A stretch of 24,148 nucleotides of DNA from Chloroflexota bacterium (GCA_024648655.1 JAGGDZ010000138.1:1-24148); one strand, 5' to 3'; positions 13,759-21,083 are shown, counted from the first letter of the stretch. Notes: generated by a model from the letters alone, not told the origin. Program-made: numbers and translations.

Positions 13759-14850
13759 TCAGTCTCTACTCCCCTGCAGTGGAATTACGCTGTTAGCCTT
13801 GATAATGAGATACATCTCCGTCCCTTCACGCAGTTCCAGCGCCTCCAGAGAATTCGGTGTAATCTCCACGACTACTCGTGTTCCGATGTCCGCGTACACC
13901 AGCACTCGTGAATCCACCCTGTGAATCTCCGACACACGCGCTCGTATCGCATTGCGCGCGCTGGTCTGCGGCGGTATCTGCCGTGACACTATGATGTCCC
14001 CCGCCCCAATGGAGACCGTCAGCGATTCGCCCTCATCGCGCCGCACTCCCACCACAAGGAAGCTGGCATTCCCGACTTCTAACTCAGCCAGGTCTTCGTC
14101 GTCGTATCGCTTCCTGACTACACCTTCCAGAAAATTCTCCAGTGTATCGAACTGCGCGAACGCCGATACCTCCGGCGTCAGCAGCGCCTCCGACGACCGC
14201 CCATACGCCACCACTTTGCCGTCCCTAAGTACCAGAGCGTTGTCCGCAAGCGCCATAACTTCTGATATGGAGTGCGAGACATAGACCATCGGTGTACCCA
14301 ACTCGCGGCGTACTCGTTTCAGGTATCCGAGAATCACCCCTCGCAGTCCCCCGTCCAGCGACGCAAGCGGCTCATCCAGTAGCAGCAGACGCGGAGAAGT
14401 CGCCAGCGCCCTTGCCAGCGCCACTCGTTGACGCTCACCACCGGACAGATTCCCCACGCTGCGCCCCATCAGTCGCTCGAGTTGAAGCAATTCCCCAAGC
14501 TGCGACGGCTCGATGCGCCTGTCCTCACGCGCAGTCAGCTTATACCCGTAGTGGATATTGTCCGCCACGCTCATGTGCGGGAAGAGCGCCGAATCCTGAA
14601 ACACATACCCCAACCTGCGCTTCTCAGGCGGCACATATACCCCCTCATTGGACGAGTACAGCGCTTCACCCTTGAACCGTATCTCCCCCGCATCAGGGCG
14701 TGTCAGCCCGGCAATCGAGTTCAGCAGCGTCGATTTTCCACTGCCCGAAGGGCCGAAAATCGCCGTAACTCCGTCGCCGAACCGCGCCTCGCACTCCAGA
14801 GCGAAGTCCCCAAAGCTCTTCCGCACCCTCACATCGAGCATCGGCGCCAC
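13759..14850 (-). CDS. modC: Molybdate ABC transporter ATP-binding protein
   Basis: The ATPase of the molybdate importer, 363 aa from the chosen start. Walker A FGPSGSGKST is at residues 32-41, the Q-loop GYVFQDSALFPH, the signature NLSGGERQRVALARAL and Walker B LLLLDEPLASLD; the H-loop is VSHSI. The C-terminal Mop/TOBE domain (NAIRARVSEIHRVDSRVLVY through LIIKANSVIPLQ) binds oxyanions in ModC. The start is set at GTG 14850 because AGGG lies four bases upstream; ATG 14841 (MLDVRVRKSFGDF) is also possible. Longer in-frame extensions run into modB and are not ModC-like. The gene starts 28 bases after the modB stop. Order modA-modB-modC is standard. Confidence 0.94.
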   Translation of the reverse strand: MAPMLDVRVRKSFGDFALECEARFGDGVTAIFGPSGSGKSTLLNSIAGLTRPDAGEIRFKGEALYSSNEGVYVPPEKRRLGYVFQDSALFPHMSVADNIHYGYKLTAREDRRIEPSQLGELLQLERLMGRSVGNLSGGERQRVALARALATSPRLLLLDEPLASLDGGLRGVILGYLKRVRRELGTPMVYVSHSISEVMALADNALVLRDGKVVAYGRSSEALLTPEVSAFAQFDTLENFLEGVVRKRYDDEDLAELEVGNASFLVVGVRRDEGESLTVSIGAGDIIVSRQIPPQTSARNAIRARVSEIHRVDSRVLVYADIGTRVVVEITPNSLEALELREGTEMYLIIKANSVIPLQGSRD

Positions 14851-14878
14851 GTCACCCTGTCTATCCCGTATAGCAATG

Positions 14879-15550
14879 TTAGCCTCCGTCAGTTCGCGCA
14901 GCCCTGTCCAGCAGCCAGTTATGCACCAGCAGCGTTGCCACCGCAAGCCCCACTGACACCGCAATCAAGCGCATCGCCATTGCGTCGTCTCCCAACAGCA
15001 CTTCGGAATATATCGCAAGGGGCAGCGTCTGCGTCTTGCCCGGGATGTTGCCCGCCACCACGATAGTCGCTCCAAACTCGCTTATCGCCCGCACGAACCC
15101 CAGAAGTACGCCCGCAAGTATTCCTCGATAAGCAAGCGGCACGGTAATGGTGAAAAACACACGCACCGCGCTCGCTCCCAGACTGCGCGCCGCCATCTCA
15201 AGGCGCTCATCAACGCCACCCATCGCGACCATCACTGCCCGCGCCATAAGCGGAAACGACACCACAGCGGCCGCGAGCGCCGCGGCGAACCATGTGAATA
15301 CCAGCTCGATGCCCAGATCGTCCAGCAGCCCACCCACGGCTCCCTCATTGCCCAGCAGCAGAAGCAGAGCATACCCTACGACCACGGGAGGCACCGCCAG
15401 CGGAAGGGACACCAGCGCATCGAATACCAGCCGCCCCGGTACCCTGCGCTTCACGATAAGCCAGCTCACGCCAAGGGCAATCGGCAGATTGATCGCAGTC
15501 CCCACGACGGCAATCTGCACCGTCAGCCCCAGAATACCCAGCAGTTCCAA
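14879..15550 (-). CDS. modB: Molybdate ABC transporter permease
   Basis: A 223-aa integral membrane protein with about five to six hydrophobic segments. It carries the BPD-transport EAA loop MAARSLGASAVRVFFTITVP, with the conserved glycine that docks on ModC. Other ModB hallmarks are SLPLAVPPVVVGYALLLLLG and the near-C-terminal RAISEFGATIVVAGNIPGKT. It forms the homodimeric channel that receives molybdate from ModA. The start is TTG at 15550, 14 bases after the modA stop, with GGGCGGG upstream. Confidence 0.95.
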   Translation of the reverse strand: MELLGILGLTVQIAVVGTAINLPIALGVSWLIVKRRVPGRLVFDALVSLPLAVPPVVVGYALLLLLGNEGAVGGLLDDLGIELVFTWFAAALAAAVVSFPLMARAVMVAMGGVDERLEMAARSLGASAVRVFFTITVPLAYRGILAGVLLGFVRAISEFGATIVVAGNIPGKTQTLPLAIYSEVLLGDDAMAMRLIAVSVGLAVATLLVHNWLLDRAARTDGG

Positions 15551-15564
15551 ACTTCAACCCGCCC

Positions 15565-16341
15565 TTATTCCAGCGGCGTAAACCCATGCCTGCGGAAAAT
15601 CTCTTTCGCCGCTTCGCTCTTCAGGAATTCCAACATCGCCTTCGCGCCTTCGTCATTCTTCCCACCCTGCACGACAGCCGCCGGATACACCACATCCGGG
15701 TACGAATCCGCAGGCACGATGTCCAAGGACGCAACATCTTCCGCAGTCGCGGCATCCGTTTGATACAGGAAGCCGGCATCGGCGTTGCCCGTCTGCACAT
15801 AAGTTAGCGTCGCCCGCACATCGTTGGCGAACACAATACGCGGCTGCATTCTCTCCCACAGCCCAAGGCTCTGCAACGCGGTTTTCGCGTAGTTCCCCGC
15901 GGGCGCAATCTCAGGGTCCGGCATCACAATACGCTCCAACTCGGCATCCGCCAGCGCATTTATATCGCCTATGCTCGGTGCATCCTGCCCGGTTATCAGC
16001 ACAAGCCTATTGGAGAGTAGCCGTACAACATCGTCCGTCGCCACCTGCCCGCCTTCTATGAGAAAATCCATCGGCGGCTGTCCGGCGGCGAGGTACAAGT
16101 CCGGATTAGCGCCCCGCGCTATCTGCTGCGCCAACGCACGGGAAGGCCCAAAGCTGACCTCTACCTTTGCGCCGCTTCTAGCCTCGAACTCCTCGGCAGC
16201 CTCGGCCATCGCATCCGTCAGGCTCGTCGCCGCGAACACCAGCAACTCATCGTCGCTCCCGCCGCTCCCTGAGCAAGCGGCGAGCAGCGCAATGGCAAGA
16301 ATACTTGCTATTAGCTCTCTCACTTTGCTCATGTTGCTCAT
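15565..16341 (-). CDS. modA: Molybdate-binding lipoprotein
   Basis: The extracytoplasmic solute-binding protein of the molybdate importer, 258 aa. The signal peptide ends in a lipobox LAAC with C23 as the lipid-anchored residue, as expected where no periplasm retains a free protein. Oxyanion-site motifs are FAATSLTDAM and SFGPSRALAQQIARGANPDL; most relatives have a small residue and Ser instead of GPS at the second. Later motifs YAKTALQSLGLW and VQTGNADAGFLYQTDA are typical of ModA. ATG 16341 has GGAG eight bases upstream. It is the first gene of the mod operon, divergent from the TPR gene across 87 bases. Confidence 0.95.
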   Translation of the reverse strand: MSNMSKVRELIASILAIALLAACSGSGGSDDELLVFAATSLTDAMAEAAEEFEARSGAKVEVSFGPSRALAQQIARGANPDLYLAAGQPPMDFLIEGGQVATDDVVRLLSNRLVLITGQDAPSIGDINALADAELERIVMPDPEIAPAGNYAKTALQSLGLWERMQPRIVFANDVRATLTYVQTGNADAGFLYQTDAATAEDVASLDIVPADSYPDVVYPAAVVQGGKNDEGAKAMLEFLKSEAAKEIFRRHGFTPLE

Positions 16342-16389
16342 GCATGAATCTCCACTTCAAAAAGGTTTCGCAACTCACGGCGAAAGTAT

Positions 16390-16418
16390 ATTCTATGGAA
16401 CAGCACACATCGGAGCAA
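16390..16418 (-). promoter_or_regulatory. Candidate promoter of modABC
   Basis: On the - strand TTGCTC (16418-16413) and TAGAAT (16395-16390) are 17 bp apart in the 87-bp spacer. The opposite-strand TATATT (16387-16392) overlaps it and could serve the TPR gene. I see no clear ModE-type operator. Confidence 0.35.
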
Positions 16419-16428
16419 AGGAATAACA

Positions 16429-16929
16429 ATGCAACGGCCAAGCGCAGGCGGCAAGCACGACCCTGAACACCTCGCACAAATCGTTCTAGAGACCTCGCAG
16501 GCAATCCGGAGCAACCCACAGGACGCCGGGGCGTGGTTCCGCCGAGGCAACGCGCGCTCCAATCAGGGCAGGTACGAAGAAGCTAAAGACGACCTGACGC
16601 AGGTCATCGCCCTCGCCCCGGACAACAGTATGGCATGGAACAATCGCGGCATCGCCTTTCTATGCACTGGCGACGCCGCTAACGCCGTCTCCGACATCAG
16701 CAGAGCGATTGCGTTGGATGGCGAATACCGCGACGCTTACCACAACCGCGGACTGGCATATTCCGAACTTGGCAACCTCGACGAGGCAATCTCCGACCTC
16801 ACTCGCGCCCTGGAAATCGACCCCGATTTCTGGAGTGCCTACCGCCATCGCAGCATCCTGCACGCCATGAAAGGCGACCACGACGCCAGCTACAAGGACT
16901 ACCTGATGGCAAGAGACAAGGGCTGGTAA
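16429..16929 (+). CDS. Tetratricopeptide repeat protein
   Basis: The 166-aa protein is almost wholly made of about four TPR units of 34 residues. Examples are AWFRRGNARSNQGRYEEAKD at about 35, AWNNRGIAFLCTGDAANAVS at about 70, AYHNRGLAYSELGNLDEAIS at about 104, and a last one starting AYRHRSILHAMKGDH. Such proteins are protein-protein scaffolds. There is no signal peptide or membrane segment, so it should be cytoplasmic. AGGA lies seven bases before the ATG. It stands alone, divergent from modA and convergent with the dehydrogenase gene. The partner is unknown. Confidence 0.88.
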   Translation: MQRPSAGGKHDPEHLAQIVLETSQAIRSNPQDAGAWFRRGNARSNQGRYEEAKDDLTQVIALAPDNSMAWNNRGIAFLCTGDAANAVSDISRAIALDGEYRDAYHNRGLAYSELGNLDEAISDLTRALEIDPDFWSAYRHRSILHAMKGDHDASYKDYLMARDKGW

Positions 16930-16932
16930 GCC

Positions 16933-16962
16933 CCAATCCTATCCATCCCAATCCTATCCATC
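16933..16962. repeat. Perfect 15-bp tandem duplication
   Basis: CCAATCCTATCCATC occurs at 16933-16947 and 16948-16962 without mismatch, in the 60-base spacer between the convergent TPR and dehydrogenase genes. It is followed by further ATCCTG-like text. Confidence 0.9.
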
Positions 16963-16989
16963 TTGTTTATCCTGCTTGCCTCCCGTCCT

Positions 16990-18078
16990 TCACATTGTCC
17001 TTAATCTCGGAATGGACAACTCGCTGCAAATATCATCGAACCACTCGATGACCTCCTTGTGCAGCGGAATCCCGTTCTCTCGCCTGTCCTGAATCTCTTC
17101 GTATTCTGACAATCCCGGATACAGCACCCTGTCATGGCCCGGCGCAGGCGGCGTCTCCTTCAGCAGCTTCAGCATGCGGTCCATCTTCTCCTTGAAGTCA
17201 TCCACATCCGTGAACGCCGCGATATTGTAAGCTGCAAATGAATGCTTCGAGCCGCCTTCCCGGTCAACCATGCTCGGTAGCGCACCCGAAAGCATCGTCC
17301 CCAGTACCTCTGACATCAGCGCAAGCCCGTACCCCTTATGCGAACCCATCTCGCGCGTCCCGCCAAGCGGAAGGTGCCAGTATTCGCCCCTTCCGCGCAC
17401 GTCCGTCTCCTCCATGATGGGCGAGCCGTCCGCTTCCGTAATCCAGCCCGGCAGCAAGGAAGCGCCAACCCTGCGCGCCAGACCTAGCTTGTTGCCGGCA
17501 ACATTCGAGGTAGCCGCGTCGAACAGGAACGGTGGTTCTGTCGCGGCGGGCGCGGCAAGCGCGATCGGGTTCGTCCCCAGCCGTCCGACAGACCCGAACG
17601 TAGGCACAACCTGCGCGCCGCCCGCGGTCGTGACGAAGCCAATCATGTCCTGCTCCGCCGCAAGCATCGCGTGATGACCGATACCACCCGAGTGCCCCGC
17701 GTTGAACATCGTAACCACACCCACGCCCACATCCCGCGCCTTGTCTATAGCCATCTGCATCGCCTTGGGCCCCAGGATTACCGCAAGTCCTTTGTCGGCG
17801 TCCATCACGGCGGTTGCGGGCGCCTCGCTGATGATTCGCCAGTTCGGCTGTGGATTGAGGCTCCCCTCGTTATACTGCTGCACATACGCACGCAGCATAT
17901 TCGATACGCCATGAGTCTCCACGCCTCGCAAGTCGGTCATCGTAAGGGTATTCGCGCCAATCGCCGCATCTTCGTCGCTCACTCCCATCTTCTCGAACAC
18001 CGCGGCAACCGTCTCCCGCAGCGAATCTTCCGGCACTCGCACCTGATCCTCATACGGCACCTTGAATCGTTCCAGCAT
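16990..18078 (-). CDS. LDH2/malate dehydrogenase family NAD(P)-dependent oxidoreductase
   Basis: A 362-aa member of the LDH2/MDG2 family (malate, L-sulfolactate, ureidoglycolate or similar 2-hydroxyacid dehydrogenases), structurally unrelated to classical lactate dehydrogenase. Family signatures are TDLRGVETHGVSNMLRAY (H56), FNAGHSGGIGHHAMLA, GRLGTNPIALAAPA, LFDAATSNVAGNKL and GSHKGYGLALMSEV. The substrate cannot be told from sequence; soluble relatives are often annotated malate or lactate dehydrogenase. ATG 18078 has AAAGGA 11 bases upstream. The gene stands alone. The 220-base region upstream (18079-18298) shows no further gene or clear promoter. Confidence 0.93.
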   Translation of the reverse strand: MLERFKVPYEDQVRVPEDSLRETVAAVFEKMGVSDEDAAIGANTLTMTDLRGVETHGVSNMLRAYVQQYNEGSLNPQPNWRIISEAPATAVMDADKGLAVILGPKAMQMAIDKARDVGVGVVTMFNAGHSGGIGHHAMLAAEQDMIGFVTTAGGAQVVPTFGSVGRLGTNPIALAAPAATEPPFLFDAATSNVAGNKLGLARRVGASLLPGWITEADGSPIMEETDVRGRGEYWHLPLGGTREMGSHKGYGLALMSEVLGTMLSGALPSMVDREGGSKHSFAAYNIAAFTDVDDFKEKMDRMLKLLKETPPAPGHDRVLYPGLSEYEEIQDRRENGIPLHKEVIEWFDDICSELSIPRLRTM

Positions 18079-18269
18079 TCTCTATCGTCCTTTCAGCATG
18101 CCCAGTTGGACTGCGCCTCCATAGGCTGCGCGAAGATTGTCGTTACACGCGCAAAAGTATAACACGCACAGCCCATAGCCTGTTCGTTTCCGCATGTATC
18201 CCGGGGCTGAATGGGTTCCAGGACGCTGAGATGCATCAATGTCCTGTTCATCGGTGCTAGGTTCGGCTC

Positions 18270-18350
18270 ATAGGCTCCCCACAATCAAGGGCTCCCCCTC
18301 AACTCTGATTGCTGCCAGCCAGAATGGACGATAGGCTCCCCACAATCAAG
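18270..18350. repeat. Exact 20-bp direct repeat, 61 bp apart
   Basis: ATAGGCTCCCCACAATCAAG occurs at 18270-18289 and 18331-18350 without mismatch. One copy lies inside the C-terminal end of the mgtE remnant, the other just beyond its stop. Confidence 0.9.
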
Positions 18351-18561
18351 CGGATGACAGCGTTCGCAAGCCCCTGGTACACCAGAAATCCCAGCACGTC
18401 AGTCAGCGTAGTAACCGGCTACCGTAGAAGATAGCGCAGGGTCTATCCTCAAGCCCTAAAGCCGCTCTAAAGCCGAGCGGCACCACGAACCCGCTTATCC
18501 CTGCCACCATGAGATTGGCGACCATCGCAATCCCAACCACAAACGTGAGATACTCGCTGCC
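18299..18561 (-). pseudogene. mgtE-type magnesium transporter fragment, C-terminal, frameshifted
   Basis: Read from 18561, one frame gives GSEYLTFVVGIAMVANLMVA and then GISGFVVPLGFRA. A second frame gives GLRIDPALSSTVA. A third gives VTTLTDVLGFLVYQGLANAV, continuing to TGA at 18299-18301. Joined, these match the last two membrane helices of MgtE Mg2+ channels, whose usual text is VG..ml.NllvA...G..iPl..rr.giDPA..s....TT.TDvlGf. Two lesions explain the breaks: an 11-bp near-tandem duplication (18453-18463/18464-18474, plus at least one further base change) and one inserted G near 18415-18416. The N-domain, CBS domains and first helices are absent, so the gene is truncated and dead. The stretch 18562-18672 shows nothing recognisable. 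Confidence 0.8.
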
Positions 18562-18672
18562 ATTTTTCCGATGTTTTCTCCTCGATACATAACCCTTGCC
18601 AGCCTAAAGAGCACAGATGTACGAGGAGAATTATATGCGATACACGTGAATACCGGAAGCGCTCGGCGCTGC

Positions 18673-18933
18673 TCAGTCCGCTGTAGCTTCCATCGCTACC
18701 ACCGAGCCATCCACAGATGACGAGAATGGTACGTTGTTGCCTTGCTCCCACATCCAGCGCCTCAACTCGTAAATGCGGTCCGGCTGATACAGATAGTCCT
18801 CAAGCCCCAATTCCTTGGCGACCGCGACCGCTATCTGCTCACTGCTGCTATTCGCATGCACCGAATAGTCACAGCACACCAAGTCCGGTATCTTCTGGGG
18901 ATCCACATCTATCGTAACTTTAATAGGACGCAC
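18673..18933 (-). CDS. Small hypothetical protein
   Basis: An 86-aa frame beginning MRPIKVTIDVDPQKIPDLVC and including SSSEQIAVAVAKELGLEDYL and RRWMWEQGNNVPFSSSVDGS. It is acidic, with a predicted beta-strand start and a central helix, and no signal peptide or membrane segment. I do not recognise it. Codon use resembles neighbouring genes, which supports coding. The start is GTG 18933, with GGGG seven bases upstream. The 18-bp tandem duplication 18933-18968 abuts this start and supplies two copies of that GGGG. It lies between the mgtE remnant and the second DUF502 gene, same strand. Confidence 0.55.
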   Translation of the reverse strand: MRPIKVTIDVDPQKIPDLVCCDYSVHANSSSEQIAVAVAKELGLEDYLYQPDRIYELRRWMWEQGNNVPFSSSVDGSVVAMEATAD

Positions 18934-18968
18934 TCGATAACCCCGTCTGCCTCGATAACCCCGTCTGC
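18933..18968. repeat. Perfect 18-bp tandem duplication at a gene start
   Basis: CTCGATAACCCCGTCTGC occurs at 18933-18950 and 18951-18968 without mismatch. The first copy includes the first base of the GTG start codon of the small - strand gene. Confidence 0.9.
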
Positions 18969-18997
18969 CTAAAACTGAGCCGTTTCATTTCGCGGCG

Positions 18998-19840
18998 CTA
19001 CCACCGTTCTTCAAAGCCATTCGCGGGAGCGCGATATAACTCCTGTCTGTCACGGTAGTTATAGCCATTGTATCCCCGTCGCCTGTTCCGATGGTCATTC
19101 AATATCATCGAGAACTGTTCCTGCACGCTCCAAGGATCCTCTTGATTCTTCCACCGCGCCTTGACATCGACATCATTAAGTTTATCCGGAAGGACTATGC
19201 CACCCGACAACACGAGCTTGAGCGCCTCTTCCACGCTTATATTCGTATCGTACACTTCCGACTTGCTCATCAGCGCGAACATGCCGGATGTCGGATTCGG
19301 CACGGTCGGGATGTATATCGCAATCCTCTCACCCTTATCGCCCTTCAACTCGCACTGCCCCGTCACAAAGCCCAGCGCGAATACATTCGGCTTTGGCCAC
19401 TCCACCAGCGCCACCCGACTGAAATCACCATACGATGAAAGATGCCCCGTCACCTGCTCAGTCAGCCCATATATATTCTTCACCACCGGAATGCGGCTGA
19501 ATACCGCATGCTGCGCCGCCACGGTCATCTTCCCAACTTTTGGCGACACCACAAGACCCGCGATATAGAAGATGACGAACAGAAGCAGCAAGCTCAGTCC
19601 GGGTGCGTTAAACGGAAGCAGGTTCAGCAGCGGCGACAGCAGTCCGTCTGTGTAACCAACAAGAAAGCGAAGCACGAGATAGGTTACGAGGATCGGAACG
19701 AACATCATAAAGCCCGCCCGCACTCGCCCCCACACATGATTTTCGACCTTCTGCACCCCACCTACGGTCTGCATTTCGCTGTTACCTTGCATGACACCAA
19801 CTTCTCTGTCTTCCGATACTTGCCTATCCATCTTATTCAT
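18998..19840 (-). CDS. DUF502 family membrane protein (copy 2)
   Basis: The second DUF502 protein, 280 aa from ATG 19840. Two membrane segments (VRAGFMMFVPILVTYLVLRF and GLSLLLLFVIFYIAGLVVSP) precede the conserved text RIPVVKNIYGLTEQV, VALVEWPKPNVFALGFVTGQ, IYIPTVPNPTSGMFALMSKS and LSGGIVLPDK. It differs from copy 1 in a polar N-terminal extension and a C-terminal tail of about 45 residues rich in Arg, Asn and Tyr (NDHRNRRRGYNGYNYRDRQE). The start is uncertain: GTG 19864, ATG 19840, 19831 and 19792 are all in frame and none has a good Shine-Dalgarno. The function of the family is unknown. Confidence 0.9.
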   Translation of the reverse strand: MNKMDRQVSEDREVGVMQGNSEMQTVGGVQKVENHVWGRVRAGFMMFVPILVTYLVLRFLVGYTDGLLSPLLNLLPFNAPGLSLLLLFVIFYIAGLVVSPKVGKMTVAAQHAVFSRIPVVKNIYGLTEQVTGHLSSYGDFSRVALVEWPKPNVFALGFVTGQCELKGDKGERIAIYIPTVPNPTSGMFALMSKSEVYDTNISVEEALKLVLSGGIVLPDKLNDVDVKARWKNQEDPWSVQEQFSMILNDHRNRRRGYNGYNYRDRQELYRAPANGFEERW

Positions 19841-20034
19841 CCAGCCGTCAAGACTTAAAGACACTTTTTGGACATATTTTAGGAATATGCCGAAAATTGA
19901 TCCGTCATAAAGACGTCAATAGCCGGTTTCAATCGGTTGAATTCCGTAATGTAAAGCCCTTTATCAGTCCTTTTCATGCGAGTTCTGCCCATCTACGCAG
20001 TCCGCCAACCGGGGAAAGTTCAGACGAAATCCCC

Positions 20035-20063
20035 TTAAAACTCTGTAATGAAATCGCTATAAT
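20035..20063 (+). promoter_or_regulatory. Promoter of response-regulator gene
   Basis: TTAAAA (20035-20040), exactly 17 bp, then a perfect TATAAT (20058-20063). The start would be near 20070, giving a leader of about 110 bases. The rest of the 340-base spacer (19841-20181) shows no other gene or clear structure apart from the short leader frame listed next. Confidence 0.6.
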
Positions 20064-20152
20064 GTCTGAAAACATGCCCTCGGACGCTCGCTGTGAACGG
20101 TGCCTTTTGCATCGACCTTTTGTATCATCGAATCGAACCGGAGGACGGTACA

Positions 20153-20185
20153 GTGCCTACTTTTGAAGAAGGGCATTCAACATGA
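20153..20185 (+). CDS. Possible 10-residue leader peptide overlapping the response-regulator start
   Basis: GTG at 20153, preceded by GGAGG (20140-20144) with eight bases spacing, opens a frame MPTFEEGHST ending in TGA at 20183-20185. That stop overlaps the regulator's ATG (ATGA). The signals fit translational coupling. The product is too short to judge by composition, so this is a positional inference only. Confidence 0.3.
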   Translation: MPTFEEGHST

Positions 20186-20967
20186 CAGAGTCCAGACTTC
20201 AGCGCAGCATACTTATAGTTGACGACGAATGGGACTCCAATATCCTTCGAAGCGTTCGCAAACGCCTCGACGATGAGGGTTGGCGAACCAGAGTCGTTGT
20301 CCCGTTCGACTTCATAATCTCCGGAGACGACTTCGAGGCAGAAGCGCTTTATGCCATTGAAGAAGACCGGCCGGACGGCATCGTGCTCGATGTCCGCTTC
20401 GGCGAACACGGCTCTGATAGATTCAAGGGGCTGTCCATACTCCAGAAGATCGTCGAGCAGCACCCCCAACTGCCTGTCCTGATGTTCACTCAGTATGTCC
20501 AAGGCCCCGACAGGGAGATCGCTGTGCGCGGCACGCTCAAGTGGGATGCTCAGGTTGATTTCATAGACAAGCTCGCAAGCCCCGAAGAAGTCGTCATGAG
20601 GCTCCGCCGCCTTATGGGCACGACTCCCGACACCATTCGGCTTGGCAGCAAGATTTCCATCGACGCCGCCAATGAGATAGTCTATGCACACAGAGACGAC
20701 GACATAACCCCCATATCTGAACTGCACGGGTTGCGCTTCGACATCTTACAGGAACTTGCATCCACCTGGTATCGCAGCCCCGGCGAGCTTGTCCCATTCG
20801 CAAGGCTAATGCGATACACTGAGGGCGAAGACCCGCGCGCATCCATCCGCGTGCGAATCCGAGAGATTAAAGTCGCAATCGGAAATGCTCTGGGTGTTAA
20901 GTTCGGAGCAGGCGACCTTATAATCAACATCCGCGACAGGGGCTATCGCCTTGTCCCTCCCGACTAG
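20182..20967 (+). CDS. Response regulator with REC and winged-helix DNA-binding domains (OmpR-like)
   Basis: The 261-aa protein has an N-terminal receiver domain: acidic pair D14-D15 in ILIVDDEW, phospho-acceptor D70 in GIVLDVRF, T103 in MFTQY and K130 in FIDK. All required residues are present. The loop after D70 (GEHGSDRFKGL) is longer than usual. The C-terminal part (about 175-261) matches an OmpR-type winged helix: ISELHGLRFDILQELASTWY, then RVRIREIKVAIGNAL and the closing IINIRDRGYRLVPP. The ATG at 20182 has AAGGG eight bases upstream; an in-frame TGA at 20164 excludes a longer start. It probably controls transcription on a signal from the kinase encoded 319 bases downstream. Confidence 0.93.
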   Translation: MTESRLQRSILIVDDEWDSNILRSVRKRLDDEGWRTRVVVPFDFIISGDDFEAEALYAIEEDRPDGIVLDVRFGEHGSDRFKGLSILQKIVEQHPQLPVLMFTQYVQGPDREIAVRGTLKWDAQVDFIDKLASPEEVVMRLRRLMGTTPDTIRLGSKISIDAANEIVYAHRDDDITPISELHGLRFDILQELASTWYRSPGELVPFARLMRYTEGEDPRASIRVRIREIKVAIGNALGVKFGAGDLIINIRDRGYRLVPPD

Positions 20968-21010
20968 GCTCTGCCCAGGTTCTGTTGACAATCTCGGTTT
21001 CCAGCCCATC

Positions 21011-21083
21011 TTTCCCGCGCAGATAGGAATCCGGGCGGGTGCTTCAGTCTTTCCCGCTTTCCCGCGCAGGCGGGAATCCAGAG
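21011..21083. repeat. REP-like element: two related copies with TTCCCGCGCAG core
   Basis: TTCCCGCGCAGGCGGGAA at 21059-21076 forms a perfect 7-bp stem with a GCAG loop, followed by TCCAGA. A diverged copy starts at 21012 (TTCCCGCGCAGATAGGAATC). It follows the response-regulator stop by about 45-90 bases. No T-run follows, so termination is uncertain. It resembles the widespread 'TTCCCGCG..GGCGGGAATCCAG' intergenic repeat class. Confidence 0.7.

Noticed and set aside
18093..18284. 63-codon - strand frame upstream of the dehydrogenase
   Set aside because: Cysteine- and methionine-scattered, no ribosome-binding site, no motif; treated as non-coding spacer.
18467..18751. 94-codon - strand frame
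   Set aside because: It overlaps the small gene and the mgtE remnant in a different frame, and its translation has no MgtE-like or other recognisable pattern.
20985..20990. Perfect TTGACA after the response-regulator gene
   Set aside because: No -10-like hexamer at 16-18 bp downstream; the region runs into the REP-like element.
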